Shown piece by piece: positions 11,509-21,451 of a stretch of DNA of 64,000 nt. Both the position numbers and the translations under genes were made by a program. The DNA is taken from the NCBI GenBank assembly GCA_022376515.1, contig WTXI01000011.1, positions 744,001 to 808,000 on the forward strand. The letters are read 5' to 3'. Position 1 is the stretch's first letter. Each line of letters starts with the position of its first letter. A model generated the notes under the pieces. That model worked only from the letters and a program-made list of their open reading frames with translations, searched no databases and was not told where the DNA came from. This DNA comes from Lactifluus volemus. Its lineage: Eukaryota > Basidiomycota > Agaricomycetes > Russulales > Russulaceae.

Positions 11509-12772
11509 TCAGTTGTTGTTTTCCACAATATGCGCATTGGCAGATCTGGCTGTTACACTGCCGTCCTGCGTCCTCGATGAACACCGACTAAGAGGGTCCT
11601 TTCAACGAGTACGTACTTGATTCCCGAAATACGCTGCCTTGACTATATCGCAAAAAATGCCAACTTCAGCAACCCCAGTAAGCAGTTTGATCTTCACTAG
11701 AAGCTGATCACAGATCAGTAGAGAACCCTCAACGTGGGCAATCAAGAAAGAACCTCGCGTGGCTTTCTCAAAACAGCTTCAGAAAACGGCGCGTCGATGA
11801 TGAAATTACTGTTGTCGGTAACCACTGGACCCGCCTTTGCACGTGCCATGCGCAGGGTAGCTTGTGGTGAATCAAGCTTCGTGTGCAAGCTCCGTAGGAC
11901 GGAGGTGTATGCAAATGGAGACACTTCGATCGGTACACCTTGGGTGTACTTGAGATGCGTGAGCAAGTTGAGGACTGGTTGCATCCACAGAAGAGAACTT
12001 ACACTGGTGCCCAAAACGTCCGAGTTCTTTCTGTAGTCGGCAACGACGATGAACCTGCAAGGCTTTCACACCAGTTCCGCTTGGCAAGACAAAAAGACGA
12101 ACGTCTTGGCCGCCTCGGCGAGCACCTTTTCGCGCAGCTGGCAAGCACCACCCCCTTTGATGCAATTCAGTTCGGCGTCAACTCTGCATCCGTCTATTTC
12201 AACTCTTGCGAACAAAGATGTGACATTTCACCTACTCGTCTGCCCCATCGATGGTGCAATCGAGTTGGGAGTACTGTGTGATGTCACCGAGGCGCAGGCC
12301 GGCATGTGTGATGAGCTGTTGTGACTGAAATCCTGTAGGGAGAAACACGCGATCTTTGTTTCGTTCCTCTCCCTGTTGCAGGATGCGCTCCACAACGTAT
12401 GGCACTGTGGAGCCTGCATGTACCAGTAAGATGGCTTAGTGGAGTGTAATGAATTGTTCGCACCGGAGCCAATGCCAATGATCTGTAGTGGTTTGACTGC
12501 GCAAGTTCACACATCCAAGTGTGATGACCCACCTTATCCTCTGGCCTAATGTGATTATCTACTGCAGTATATGCCGCAAGTCGCTTGGCTGCTTCAACAG
12601 GGTCGAGCGGAGATACTAGCGAAGGATCAGTATTGATACCCGACCCGACCCGAGATCGGCGCAGAACATACCGGTTGCCGAAGTCAGGGAATGTGAAGAG
12701 GTCGAAGGAAGACTGAATACAAATTGTAAGTAGACGACGCAAGATGTGGTCCCAAACCACGTACGCAGACAT
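11509..12772 (-). CDS. RKI1: Ribose-5-phosphate isomerase
   Basis: RKI1 (RpiA family) interconverts ribose-5-phosphate and ribulose-5-phosphate in the cytosolic pentose phosphate pathway. Key blocks in order on the reverse strand: [37 protein letters not shown] (phosphate loop GSGST, assembled across two introns); [27 protein letters not shown] (catalytic-site motif DGADE); [20 protein letters not shown] (active-site KGGG..REK); [49 protein letters not shown]; and a final exon starting [10 protein letters not shown] with stop at 11509-11511. About seven short introns keep frame. ATG 12772 gives an N-terminal extension of about 75 residues before the conserved core. It could be a targeting extension or a mis-chosen start. 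Confidence 0.88.
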
Positions 12773-13107
12773 CTTCAATAATCTGCGTGAACGAAAGGAC
12801 CAAGCCGGAACACCCCTTGAAGTAAGGAGCTTGATGGCCATCAAATCCGAACAGCGCGGGGCTCCGGTTTCTGACTGGTCAGATCGCTATTTCCTGTCTA
12901 CTGTTCTGTTCTTGTTACTTTTACAGAGAGCTGTATTCCTGCATTGCCCCTCCGAGTCACAAGCGGTCAAAAACAGTCTGAATTCACACTTTCTGCCAGT
13001 GCAAGGGAGGGCGATGACGTCAGCCACGGAGGCAAAGTTTCGGGTTTGACCGGAACAACCCGACTTGGTTGCGAACCTTTGACGATCATTGCTGTAACAA
13101 CAGCAGA
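12773..13107. promoter_or_regulatory. Divergent promoter region, RKI1 / TFB5
   Basis: These 335 bp lie between the reverse start at 12772 and the forward start at 13108. A T-rich patch at about 12898-12928 could belong to either promoter. No defined element was recognised. Confidence 0.35.
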
Positions 13108-13484
13108 ATGCGCGCCATCAGAGGTGAGTTAATATTGGCCCCTTCGATCTTCTGATGAATGTAAGCTACTAAAACAGGTGTTCTCATTACATGGTATGCC
13201 TGAGTGGCGGCGTATCATGGAAATTACCGTCTAAATGACCCATAGTGACTCCGCTGTCAAGCAAATACTACTCACGCTGGACGAACGTCCAGGTCAATCG
13301 TTTATTATCGAGGACCTCGACGAATTTCATTTGCTCATTCGTTCGGACGAAGAGCAGCGTGTGAAGCGTGAACTGGAAGCTGAGGTATGTTCTCTTTTCT
13401 GGGGTAACCTTTACTCTTTTCCTGAGATGGGTATGCGTAATTTTTCTGCAGTTGGAGAAGAACACGTACAGCATGGAAGCTTAG
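13108..13484 (+). CDS. TFB5: TFIIH subunit TFB5 (TTDA/GTF2H5 homologue)
   Basis: TFB5 is the smallest TFIIH core subunit. It binds Tfb2/p52 and stimulates the XPB ATPase in nucleotide excision repair. Four exons rebuilt by eye: ATG 13108 MRAIRG, donor 13124; VLITC, donor near 13194; DSAVKQILLTLDERPGQSFI followed by IEDLDEFHLLI to donor 13384 (GTATGT); then LEKNTYSMEA and TAG 13482-13484. The product is 67 residues, the normal size. The family pattern G-V-L-(I/L)-x-C-D-x-(A/S)-x-K-Q-x-(I/L)-L-x-L-D-E and F-I-I-x-D-(I/L)-D is clear. All phases agree. Part of this reading is easily mistaken for a longer unspliced frame running to 13717. It shares the repair pathway with the XPF gene at 24-28 kb, but they are not adjacent. 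Confidence 0.88.
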
Positions 13485-15522
13485 ATATCTTGTATAATCG
13501 GCAAGAGGCGACGGCAGCGACCGACATACATCGTGTTTTCCTGGAATTTAGTGCTGCTGATCCCCAAATGTGCCCCCTCTTTGCGGGTCATGTGGTTAAA
13601 GGTAAATCACATATGCAGAGTGCGTCGTGCCACACGATGTGCACACCCCTTCGACGTCAACGTGAGGTGATAGTGGCGTTGAATGTAGACTTTGTATGTA
13701 ATTCACATGGGAACTAACTTGGCAGACCTGTCTCAAGAAAGCTCGCCGCAAAGTTTATCGGAATTCGTTTGAGAATTCACCCGACGGGGATAATAAAGGA
13801 TGAGAAAAATCGAGCAGCTTGTTGACGATGGGCGCTGCAGCGGCGAGTGCCTGGTTGCCAATGGTGTTCACACGAACGTCCTGCACGACCGGTTTGCTCA
13901 TACCCCCAAGATAATCTAGAGAATATCAGATTCGTGAGTAATCTAGGATTGCACACGTAACCTTTGATCTGCTTGCATATGGCTGAAGAACGCGTTTATA
14001 TGTTGGTGCTCCCCAACGTGCACATCTGCGATATTCCCGCAACGGGTGAAGACGAGCGCGTGACGTGCACTGAGGTCTTTCCCAGCGGGATTCAAATAAT
14101 CAGTAAGTCCTTGTGAAATGGTCTTGACGGGATATCGCAGGGCGTTCATGTGAATTTCACTCTAGACGAACATCATTATCTCAAACTCAATCTTCACTTC
14201 GTCTCAATATCCTCAACGTCCCTTCGTTATTCAAGTAGCAATTTGCACCACATGGCAGTTCGGTTCTGTGCGGAGGAGTTTTTGTATACTATAGCGCCTT
14301 CATCATGTGCCACGTCACCTCAACGTGGACAGCGATAAAGCACACCACATCCCCTTCTCCATGAGTGTACACTCCGCCTCCAAGAACGGCAAAGCAAGAG
14401 CAATGTGACCCATTTCCTTCCAGATTCGGGTCCAGGACCGAAAGACGATCGGGTGACCTTGTTTTTCTCGGTATGTACTAGTAGACTCCGGGAAAAAAAA
14501 AAAAGGACACCCTTTTGACTGCCGTGATTGGGACCGGTGGAACAAATTGGCTGTTCCTTTAGATCCCATGGTGTCCAGGTTCAGGGAACCACTCAAAATA
14601 GCCAAGACATATAGAAAGGGCAGCCAGATCGCGTGAAGCCTTCGGGGGAAGCTTTTGCCAGAGAAATGAGCACCATGTCAAACCGCTGGGATCACATGTC
14701 CCTCCTCATCCTGTAGCATACGCGGCATCAACAACACCTGACCTTTGGGTTTGATGTATAGTCTTTTCCATAAAGTATATTTTTTGCGAATAACTGACGT
14801 TGCATCAAATCGAATGCTGTCTGCGCGGAGCCAAGCTGTGACGGCAGAAAGTCCTGAAGTTTCAAAATCGGCCAGTACATCCTAGTCGTCAGTGGAGAAA
14901 TTCGCTCAGGTTGAGCGGCAGCAGAGCTCGAGCTGCCATCGCACTGTCAGAGAAAACACTTTGATCGTGAAATACACCGAGCCACACCCTAAGACTAAGA
15001 CGAGGTCGCCCTAGTGGTGGTCTGGTGGTTGGTAAAGACCACGAGGCACTCGGGATGAATCGATGATACGTTTCCGTCGTGTCACTGGCATGAATTAGAG
15101 GGACCTTCTACATCGTTGGTCTGTGAGGCTCACTGACACAGGTGAGGCCACTAGCACTGCAGGACTATTGGATCTGGCTTGGACATGGGTGGGCTCCAGC
15201 AAAGCAGGTCCATGCTCATGTTCATGCGTGTGCCAATCCAACAATGCCAGAAGAGGTTTTTTTTCTGGCTCAGATCCGAGTCGTAGCTTCCTGACCGTGA
15301 CGAGTTGCCGTCGAATAGAGAGCCTGAGAAGACCGTGCGGACCCACCCATAAGTTCATTTGAATTCAAAATGACACCAAGAGATTCACTGTTCTGAGCGT
15401 AGAGAGACCAATTAAAGCAATGTCGGCAATATAGATGAGCGCTTCAGGCACGTTCCACTTGAAGTTGTTCTCGTGCTTCGGAAAGGTGATGTCGTGTACG
15501 GTCTTTGGCACAATCGATTATC
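13485..15522. other. Gene-poor interval of about 2 kb
   Basis: This holds one weak reverse-strand gene candidate (13783-14149, listed separately) and an antisense open stretch at 15270-15514. Otherwise only short unconvincing frames, plus an A-run at about 14494-14504. Confidence 0.4.
13783..14149 (-). CDS. Unrecognised small two-exon gene candidate
   Basis: The reverse strand from ATG 14149 reads NALRYPVKTISQGLTDYLNP and onward to HINAFFSHMQADQRL. A possible intron (donor GTGTGC near 13958, acceptor TCTAG near 13918) joins in frame to HYLGGMSKPVVQDVRVNTIG, then ALAAAAPIVNKLLDF, ending in a stop near 13783. Composition is protein-like, about 100 residues. I do not recognise a domain. It may be a genuine small gene or a relic. 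Confidence 0.25.
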
Positions 15523-16637
15523 ATGCCTTACTCAGAGTCGCATCTGACCCCACAAGAGGCCAATGCGATTCTCGTTGCTCACCTTCCTGAGCCACCCACA
15601 GAACTACCCGTGGTCCGCCCGCTCGAATCCACAGACCCGGACCCTGCGACCAGGGCTCGTTTCCAAACATATCTCGTTTACTGCGCATCCGAGTCCAAGC
15701 CAACTCCGAGTCCATACGACTACTATCTCATCACACTCCAATTGTCCGAGCCCCTTCAAGGCGAAGGCGAGACGGCATTTTCGGCACCCAACAGTCTTCG
15801 AGCGCAATATGCACTCCAGAGTGCACTTCACGCCCACCTAGCAGTATCTTCCGCCGGTCCGACCACGGTGTCGTCGTCGTCGTCGTGGCAGCTTCCATTC
15901 CCCGTGCCCATGGCCCTCAACGTCGAAACTTCTCGGCCTTACATTCTCGCGCGTCTTGCAGTATCGCTCACAAGGCCGTCTGCTCCCTTACGGCCACTTG
16001 CCACCGTTCGCGATTCTCTACCCCCGGAACGCGTAGCTCTACTCGAGCTACACCTCGGCGTGGCGCTCCGCACGCTGCACAACCTACAGAGCGAATGGTG
16101 TGGCCCACCAGCGCTCGAGAGTGAAGGGCTGTATAGCTGGCAGGAAGCATTTACCCTCCTCGTCGAGGAATCGCTCAGCGCGGCCGAGTCGGCCGGCATG
16201 CGTCAGCGGACGATGTCTCGGCGTTGCGGAGCTATCTCGGACGAGCGATCGGTGCGTTTCTGTTCGACGATGTTGAGGTACCCTCGCTCGTCGCCCTTAC
16301 CACCGCCACCGAGTCTGTTTTCATCACGGATGTTGATGGCGAACCGCAATTGGCATTGCTCCTCCCGTCCTTTGCCCATCTCCTGTACGGAGATCCGCTC
16401 CTCGAGCGTGCATTCTCACACTCCGAGGCACCGTCAAAGGCCCTTCTTGAGGGTTATGGGGCACCGCCACCCATCGTCTTTTCCCGTCAGCGCACGAAGC
16501 GTATGTGGTACGACTTGTATCTGGGGCTCGTGGTATTACTGGGCGCGAAGAGAGTGGGCGGTGACCAGAACGTGGATTGGGCAGTGCAACTGGTAGAACA
16601 TAGCCGGGTATTACTCAAACACGCTCCTTGTTACTGA
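15523..16637 (+). CDS. APH-like (phosphotransferase-fold) protein lacking catalytic residues; frame break at about 16197
   Basis: The fold resembles fungal aminoglycoside-phosphotransferase-like kinases: a C-lobe with LGVALRTLHNLQSEWCG, then SWQEAFTLLVEESL, and after the break LLYGDPLLERAF, LLEGYGAPP and RMWYDLYLGLVVLL. Family members usually have a catalytic loop H-x-D-x-x-x-x-N before the G-D-P motif and a metal-binding Asp after it. Here the aligned stretches read LVALTTATESVF and LALLLPSFAHLL, so these residues are absent. ATG 15523 is the first in frame. At about 16190-16200 the frame changes as if one base were missing (GGCCGGCATG); no plausible intron spans it. The protein is about 370 residues if restored. 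It is convergent with MED8. It is either a pseudo-enzyme with a real frameshift or an intact pseudo-enzyme with a sequence error. Confidence 0.6.
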
Positions 16638-16698
16638 AGATGAGATGTGCAATGAAGCCGTAACGCTCAAATTCGCGGCTGAGTAATTGTAAAGTGGT

Positions 16699-17465
16699 TC
16701 ACCCTAACACCGAGCGATGTAGATAAGAATCACGGAGAACACGGAGTTCATCCTTCCGCCATATGTATGTCTTCGTGCTCGTGGTCCGAATTAGGTATAC
16801 CTGGCCGATAACGTTTTCGAGCTCTTCCTCTTCCTCGCTCGTGTTTGCGCTAGCCGCAGGACTACTGGGGCCATGTGGGGCCGCCGGGGCTTCCTCTGAG
16901 GCGTGAGCGTCCACGACACTCTCGTCATTCCAAACTTCGTCAGGATCAACGGCGACGCGTACGTGCCAGTCATACTTTTCCCGCAGCATGGCGACAGCCC
17001 GTTGAGCCCGTTCTGCGCGAGCGTCGTGCGCGGTGACTACCTCAGAGACCGTTTCGAGCACCAATTGTGGTGGCGGATCTCTGGTAATTTGAGTGCGATG
17101 CTGAGTCGCTTCACGGAGGCGGACTCGGCGCGGAGCACGTCCGTGGTCTGTTGATTACGTAGAAGCGGGATGAGCGAGCTGTCGAGCGACGCGTCGGATA
17201 GTGGCACGCGGGGATGTAGCGCGGTACTGGCGAGCGTGCTGGATGATGCGAGGATGCGGGAGAGGTTGTGTGTCTGCGCCATCACGACGGCATATTTCAC
17301 GAGCAAGTCTGGCCACGGCGGTGGTGGGTGGAAGGCTTCGAGCTGCCATGCTAGGGTTTGTATCGACTCGATGAGCTGAGTCACCCTTGACTTGATCGAC
17401 TCGAGAGAAGCGATATCGGGTGGAGGACCACCGAGATTAGGAGGTAGAGTTGACTGAGTAGACAT
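16699..17465 (-). CDS. MED8: Mediator complex subunit 8 (Med8), one apparent frame break
   Basis: Med8 belongs to the Mediator head module linking activators to RNA polymerase II. From ATG 17465 the reading has the Med8 core: DIASLESIKSRVTQLIESIQ, TLAWQLEAF, WPDLLVKYAVVMAQTHNLSR. After about 17060-17090 the frame shifts by one missing base to LVLETVSEVVTAHDARAERA, then MLREKYDWHVRVAVD, an acidic tract (EEEEELE) and the end DSYLHRSVLG, stop 16699-16701. No intron with usable ends lies at the break. Restored length is about 250 residues, normal for fungi. It shares a 94-bp divergent promoter with PEX19. Confidence 0.75.
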
Positions 17466-17559
17466 GGCGTGACTCGAAAAGAGCGAATTCACGTGTCGAG
17501 TTATCTTTGGTTGGTTTCTCTCTCACAACCCTTTGTTCATCCTTTTTCAGACGTCGGTC
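17466..17559. promoter_or_regulatory. Compact divergent promoter, MED8 / PEX19
   Basis: Only 94 bp separate the two ATGs (17465 on -, 17560 on +). A pyrimidine-rich tract (about 17511-17549) precedes the PEX19 start. A promoter this short must serve both genes, unless upstream elements lie inside one of them. Confidence 0.5.
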
Positions 17560-18696
17560 ATGGCATCATCAACGAGCAAAGATAAGGGAAAGCGTCCCGT
17601 CAGTGTGGATGATGATTTTGACATTGATGAGCTCGATGGTACGGACTCCAATACCGTAGTACTGAGCTCCCGGGTGACGGCGCGTACTCGTCGACAGATG
17701 TACTCGATGACTTTGCCAAAAACCCTCCGCGAAACCCACACCTCAACAGGCGACAACCTCCCCGCCGGCGACGTCTACTGCTCCATCCGCCGCACCACCC
17801 GAATCTTCCACGGAATCGGATGATGAAGCTGCGGAATTTGCGAATGAGTTAGCGCGCCAAATGGAGGATATGTTGCGCGGGTTGGCGACAGCCCTGGACC
17901 GTCAGGCTCTACAGGCGGTCTAAATGCAAGTGGTTCAAACTCGGGGGAAGAAATAGATCCCCAAAAGTCACCTTCTGTTGATGAGCAGACAGCCAGAGGT
18001 TGTCTGATTTGGCTGGGGACAGACCTTCCACGGCCGAGGACTCTGAAGATCCATTTCAGACACGCCTCAAAGCGGCGATGGAGCGCTTACACCTGAGCGA
18101 TACGGGTCCGCCGGTCAGTTGCTAGCTAATATCATGACGAGACTTTACGCCCACACCGTCGTCTTGTAGGGCGACACATCAGAAGATCCAAACGACGATC
18201 TAGCTGCGTTTCTGGGAGAAGACGAGTCGATGCAGAATTTGCTTGAGAACATGATGAGTCACTTGATGTGCAAGGACGTGCTGTATGAGCCTCTGAACGA
18301 ACTTAACGACAAAGTCGGCAGGTCTTCCGCCCACGCGTACTTTATCCGCTGATGGTTCTATCTCTAGTTCCCATCTTATCTCGCTTCTAATGAGGGCAAG
18401 CTTTCAGAGTCGGATCTTGCGCGGTACAAGGCGCAACATGTGTGTGCCTCAAAAATTGTCGCCCTGTTTGAAGACCCTGGGTACAAAGATGATGACCCCA
18501 AGATGAAAGTTGACATTGTCGCACTTATGAGCGAGGTCCATCTATCTCTCTCTCCGTTAGGTAATGACGCTAATTTATCTCTTAGATGCAGGAACATGGA
18601 ACGCCGCCGGCGGAAATCATGGGTGAACTACCGCCTGGGCTCAACGGTTTTGATGGACTCCCTGAAGATTTATCAGAGAAATGTGTAGTTACATGA
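17560..18696 (+). CDS. PEX19: Peroxin PEX19, import receptor for peroxisomal membrane proteins; several apparent frame breaks
   Basis: Pex19 binds peroxisomal membrane proteins in the cytosol and delivers them to Pex3; many orthologues are farnesylated. ATG 17560 gives an acidic start (DDDFDIDELD). Then, in changing frames, come DVLDDFAKNPPRNP (Pex3-binding type), ESDDEAAEFANELARQMEDM, EDPFQTRLKAAMERLHLS, and in spliced exons ESMQNLLENMMSHLMCKDVL, YEPLNELNDK and KIVALFEDPG. The last exon has AEIMGELPPGLNGFDGLPED and ends KCVVT: C-V-V-T fits a CaaX prenylation box. Introns at about 18116-18169, 18312-18367 and 18537-18585 are good. Frame changes near 17640-17690, 17734, 17890 and 18000 each act as one missing base. 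The gene is vital for peroxisomes, so sequence error is likelier than decay. Confidence 0.8.
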
Positions 18697-20757
18697 AGTA
18701 GTAGAACTTGAAGGGTGCGAACCCGAACAAACCTTGTTGTTATACCAGCTCTACCCCTTTTGCTCTGCGCACGCGGTCGCGATAATCGGGCATAGGGGCA
18801 TGGTTTCCCCGTCAGGCCAGGAAAATGAGTTAGTCCGTCAGAGAGAGCCCGAGTGGGTTCGCTTTGGAATTGGGCCCGCAAAGCGTTTTCGTGCCGGTAG
18901 GCTTTATCGGAAAGATCAGCCGAAGTGCCAGTGCCCTGGCCAACTCGAGGGATGGCGCTACACCTCACCCCAGAATCCAGGGAAATCCCACGCTTGCACG
19001 GACAACCGGACTCTACTTTAATGGTAGCGCGCATGTGCCCCGGGCATGATCAAAAAAAAATCATCACAAGGACGCACTCAACTGATACATGAGCCATACT
19101 TCTGGTTAGAAACAACCCGCAGCAACAAGGACCTTTTTGAAAAATTATTAATACGAGCCCGGGTTTGGCTGAATCATCATCTTCCCGTTGCGTGTGTGTG
19201 CGTGCGTGCGTCGCCCGGACATAATAAAACTCACTTGGGGTAAAAAAAATCCGAAAGGCAACGAACGACGTTTTCGGATCAATTTGTCGACAGCGTTGCT
19301 TAGAATCACAAGGTCCTTGCGATGTATCATCTCCCACAAGAAGCACGGCGCGAGAGAGAACTCTAATAGCAAGACAGCAGAGTTGGCTTCGCGGGCGCGT
19401 GACATTGAATTGGTTAGGGGATCGGTCAGAGCCCCAGCTGATGGGAAGAGCGTTCGATGGGGCAAGACCAACCTGAGTGTGGTAAGTTTTATGTGTCTGA
19501 GCCACCAGCTGGTGCCACCAACCGACAGATACACACGGGCAGTACAGTAATGTATGACGTGAGAAAAACCCGAGCGAAACAGGAGGCAACAGTGCAAAAA
19601 AAAACGCGAATCAGGGCAGATCGAAGGTGAGATTGAGCGGATAAAGCTGCTTCCAGGTGTTGACATTTTTGAATGATGCCTACATATCATTACGAATGGT
19701 AGCGGCGGGAGGGCGTGGCTTGGAAGCGAAACACCGCAACGATGGGATTATATAGACACATAACTATTACGCGGGAGTTTTATATAATAAAAGGAACGTT
19801 ACGATAAAGAAATCCTTGTGATGATAGTTTCCTGTGCCCAATTTAGATCACGAGCATGCGTTGGCCACGAGTCTATAGCTAGATGCACGTGCTGTACTGG
19901 AAATCGCGATGTGTCCGCCATCAAACAAGTTTTTCATGGTGCACCTGGCTCACGATGACGGTATGGAGTACTTTCCAGCGCTAGTCTGAATCCTGAATCT
20001 AGATTGTCAGACCCCGCCGGATCTTACCGATATATTCACGTGATGCAACCCCAATGAGATGTCATTCCTCAATTCAGACTTTGAGCTCTTTTTTTCTTCT
20101 ATCGATTCTCAGCAATTAGTCACAGCCGATTGTATCTCTCCCTGTGAAATTTTTTTTTAAAGATCAGCCTGAAATTCACTTTGGTTTGAACAAATCTGTA
20201 TCATGACTGCTGTCACTTGTCATCTGCATGGGAGCGCATTGAAGAATTCCCAGCGTCTCCAAAATGGGGGCGTCCACCACCGTGTTTCATGCTCACAAAG
20301 GGGCGGGCGCCGGCACATTCAACCAGGTGGATTGCCCATGTGGGCCCAGGCCCGCAGCTCCAACATCTTCCCAAATGGGTGTTTCAGTACCACGTTGACA
20401 TCGTCGTTCATTACTGCCAATGAAGAGTAAAATCGCTTTATCGAGTATAACGTCCGCTTGCGAGGAATCCGATCGTGATTTTGTCCCGGCCATATCCGTG
20501 GATATTCTTAGTTGTGACAAACGGAAGCACGGCGAACTTTTACATGATTCGGTACTGTGACTTTTTTGGGTACAATTTGAATACTCCATACCTTGCGTGC
20601 CATACATTGAACATCATACGGGCCCAGACATTCAATAACGAAACTTGCATGAAAGTCATGTGGGGGGGAGAATGGTAAACGTCAATAGATTAGTTAAGTC
20701 AGGTGAGATATAACGAGAATTGGAGAACGTAGGGTGGGACAAAGGATAGGGTTCAGA
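18697..20757. other. Gene-poor interval of about 2.1 kb
   Basis: No conserved protein was found in any frame. Open frames at 18582-19034 (-), 19050-19690 (-) and 19188-19550 (+) overlap one another and have biased, shadow-like composition. There are T/A-runs at about 19050-19060, 20088-20099 and 20148-20157 and a TG-rich spot at about 19190-19210. It may hold relic DNA, but I cannot name any. Confidence 0.4.
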
Positions 20758-21451
20758 TTATACCAAACCCGATCGCTCGACAAGGATCGTTGCACTCGGT
20801 CGGCGGAGGATGTCGGCAGACGCATAGCTCTGCACGAGTTTGACGACTTCAAGGCCTTCTTTAACCTCACCGAATACGACGTTCTTTCCGTCGCACCAAG
20901 GTGCAGCTGCGGTGGTGATAAAGTACTGTGGCGCGCCGTTGAGAGATCGTAAAGTGCATGCGGGCAATGGGAAAGATTACCTGGGAAGTGTTGGTTCCGG
21001 GCCACGATTTGCCATAGAGAGCAGGCCAGGCTTGCCATGGGGCACGGAAAAACTCTCGTCTGTGTCTTATAAGGAGACGGGCCCTATATGCTTCAAGAAA
21101 CCCGCACTCACCGCGAAAGGGTACTCCGAACGCAGAACGTCCACCGGTGCCGTCTCTTGCGGTGATATCACCACCCTGAATCATAAACTAGAGACGTGCC
21201 TTGTTAAAGCACCACATCAGGAGACCAGGAAGCGACGAACATCGGGAATAACTCTGTGAATAGAAGAGCCGGCATAACCGTACCCGTGCTGTCCTGTTGC
21301 TAGTTCACGGAAGTTGCGGGCCGTGACTGGTGTTACGTCGTCATACAGCCGAAAGACGACGCGACCGACGCTTCTGCCATCGATGGAGATGTCAAACTAC
21401 ATGATATCAGTTGAGGCAAGACGTAACCTGAAATATATCGAAAAACCTACA
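20758..21451 (-). CDS. Cyclophilin-type peptidyl-prolyl cis-trans isomerase (5' end unresolved)
   Basis: Cyclophilins catalyse cis-trans isomerisation of X-Pro bonds. Reverse-strand exons: NVF (ending 21451), then [34 protein letters not shown] and [10 protein letters not shown]; intron; [20 protein letters not shown]; intron; a segment with SMANRGPGTNTSQ; intron; [36 protein letters not shown] and stop 20758-20760. Catalytic-type residues are visible: R in HRVIP, F-M-x-Q in FMIQ, N and Q in NTSQ with FFITT-like YFITT. Trp in PWCDGK matches the cyclosporin-site Trp neighbourhood (P-W-L-D-G-K in most). The first exon with ATG was not fixed; ATG 21541 is a possible start. The order of a single-domain cytosolic (CypA-like) enzyme is complete apart from the first few residues. 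Confidence 0.8.

Noticed and set aside
13235..13717. Forward frame of 160 codons as a single-exon gene
   Set aside because: Only its first part is real coding sequence (TFB5 exon 3). It reads through a good intron and past the true stop in the last exon.
19050..19690. Reverse open frames of about 180 codons
   Set aside because: Two mutually overlapping frames, rich in residues from AT- or GC-biased triplets, without motifs or splice partners.
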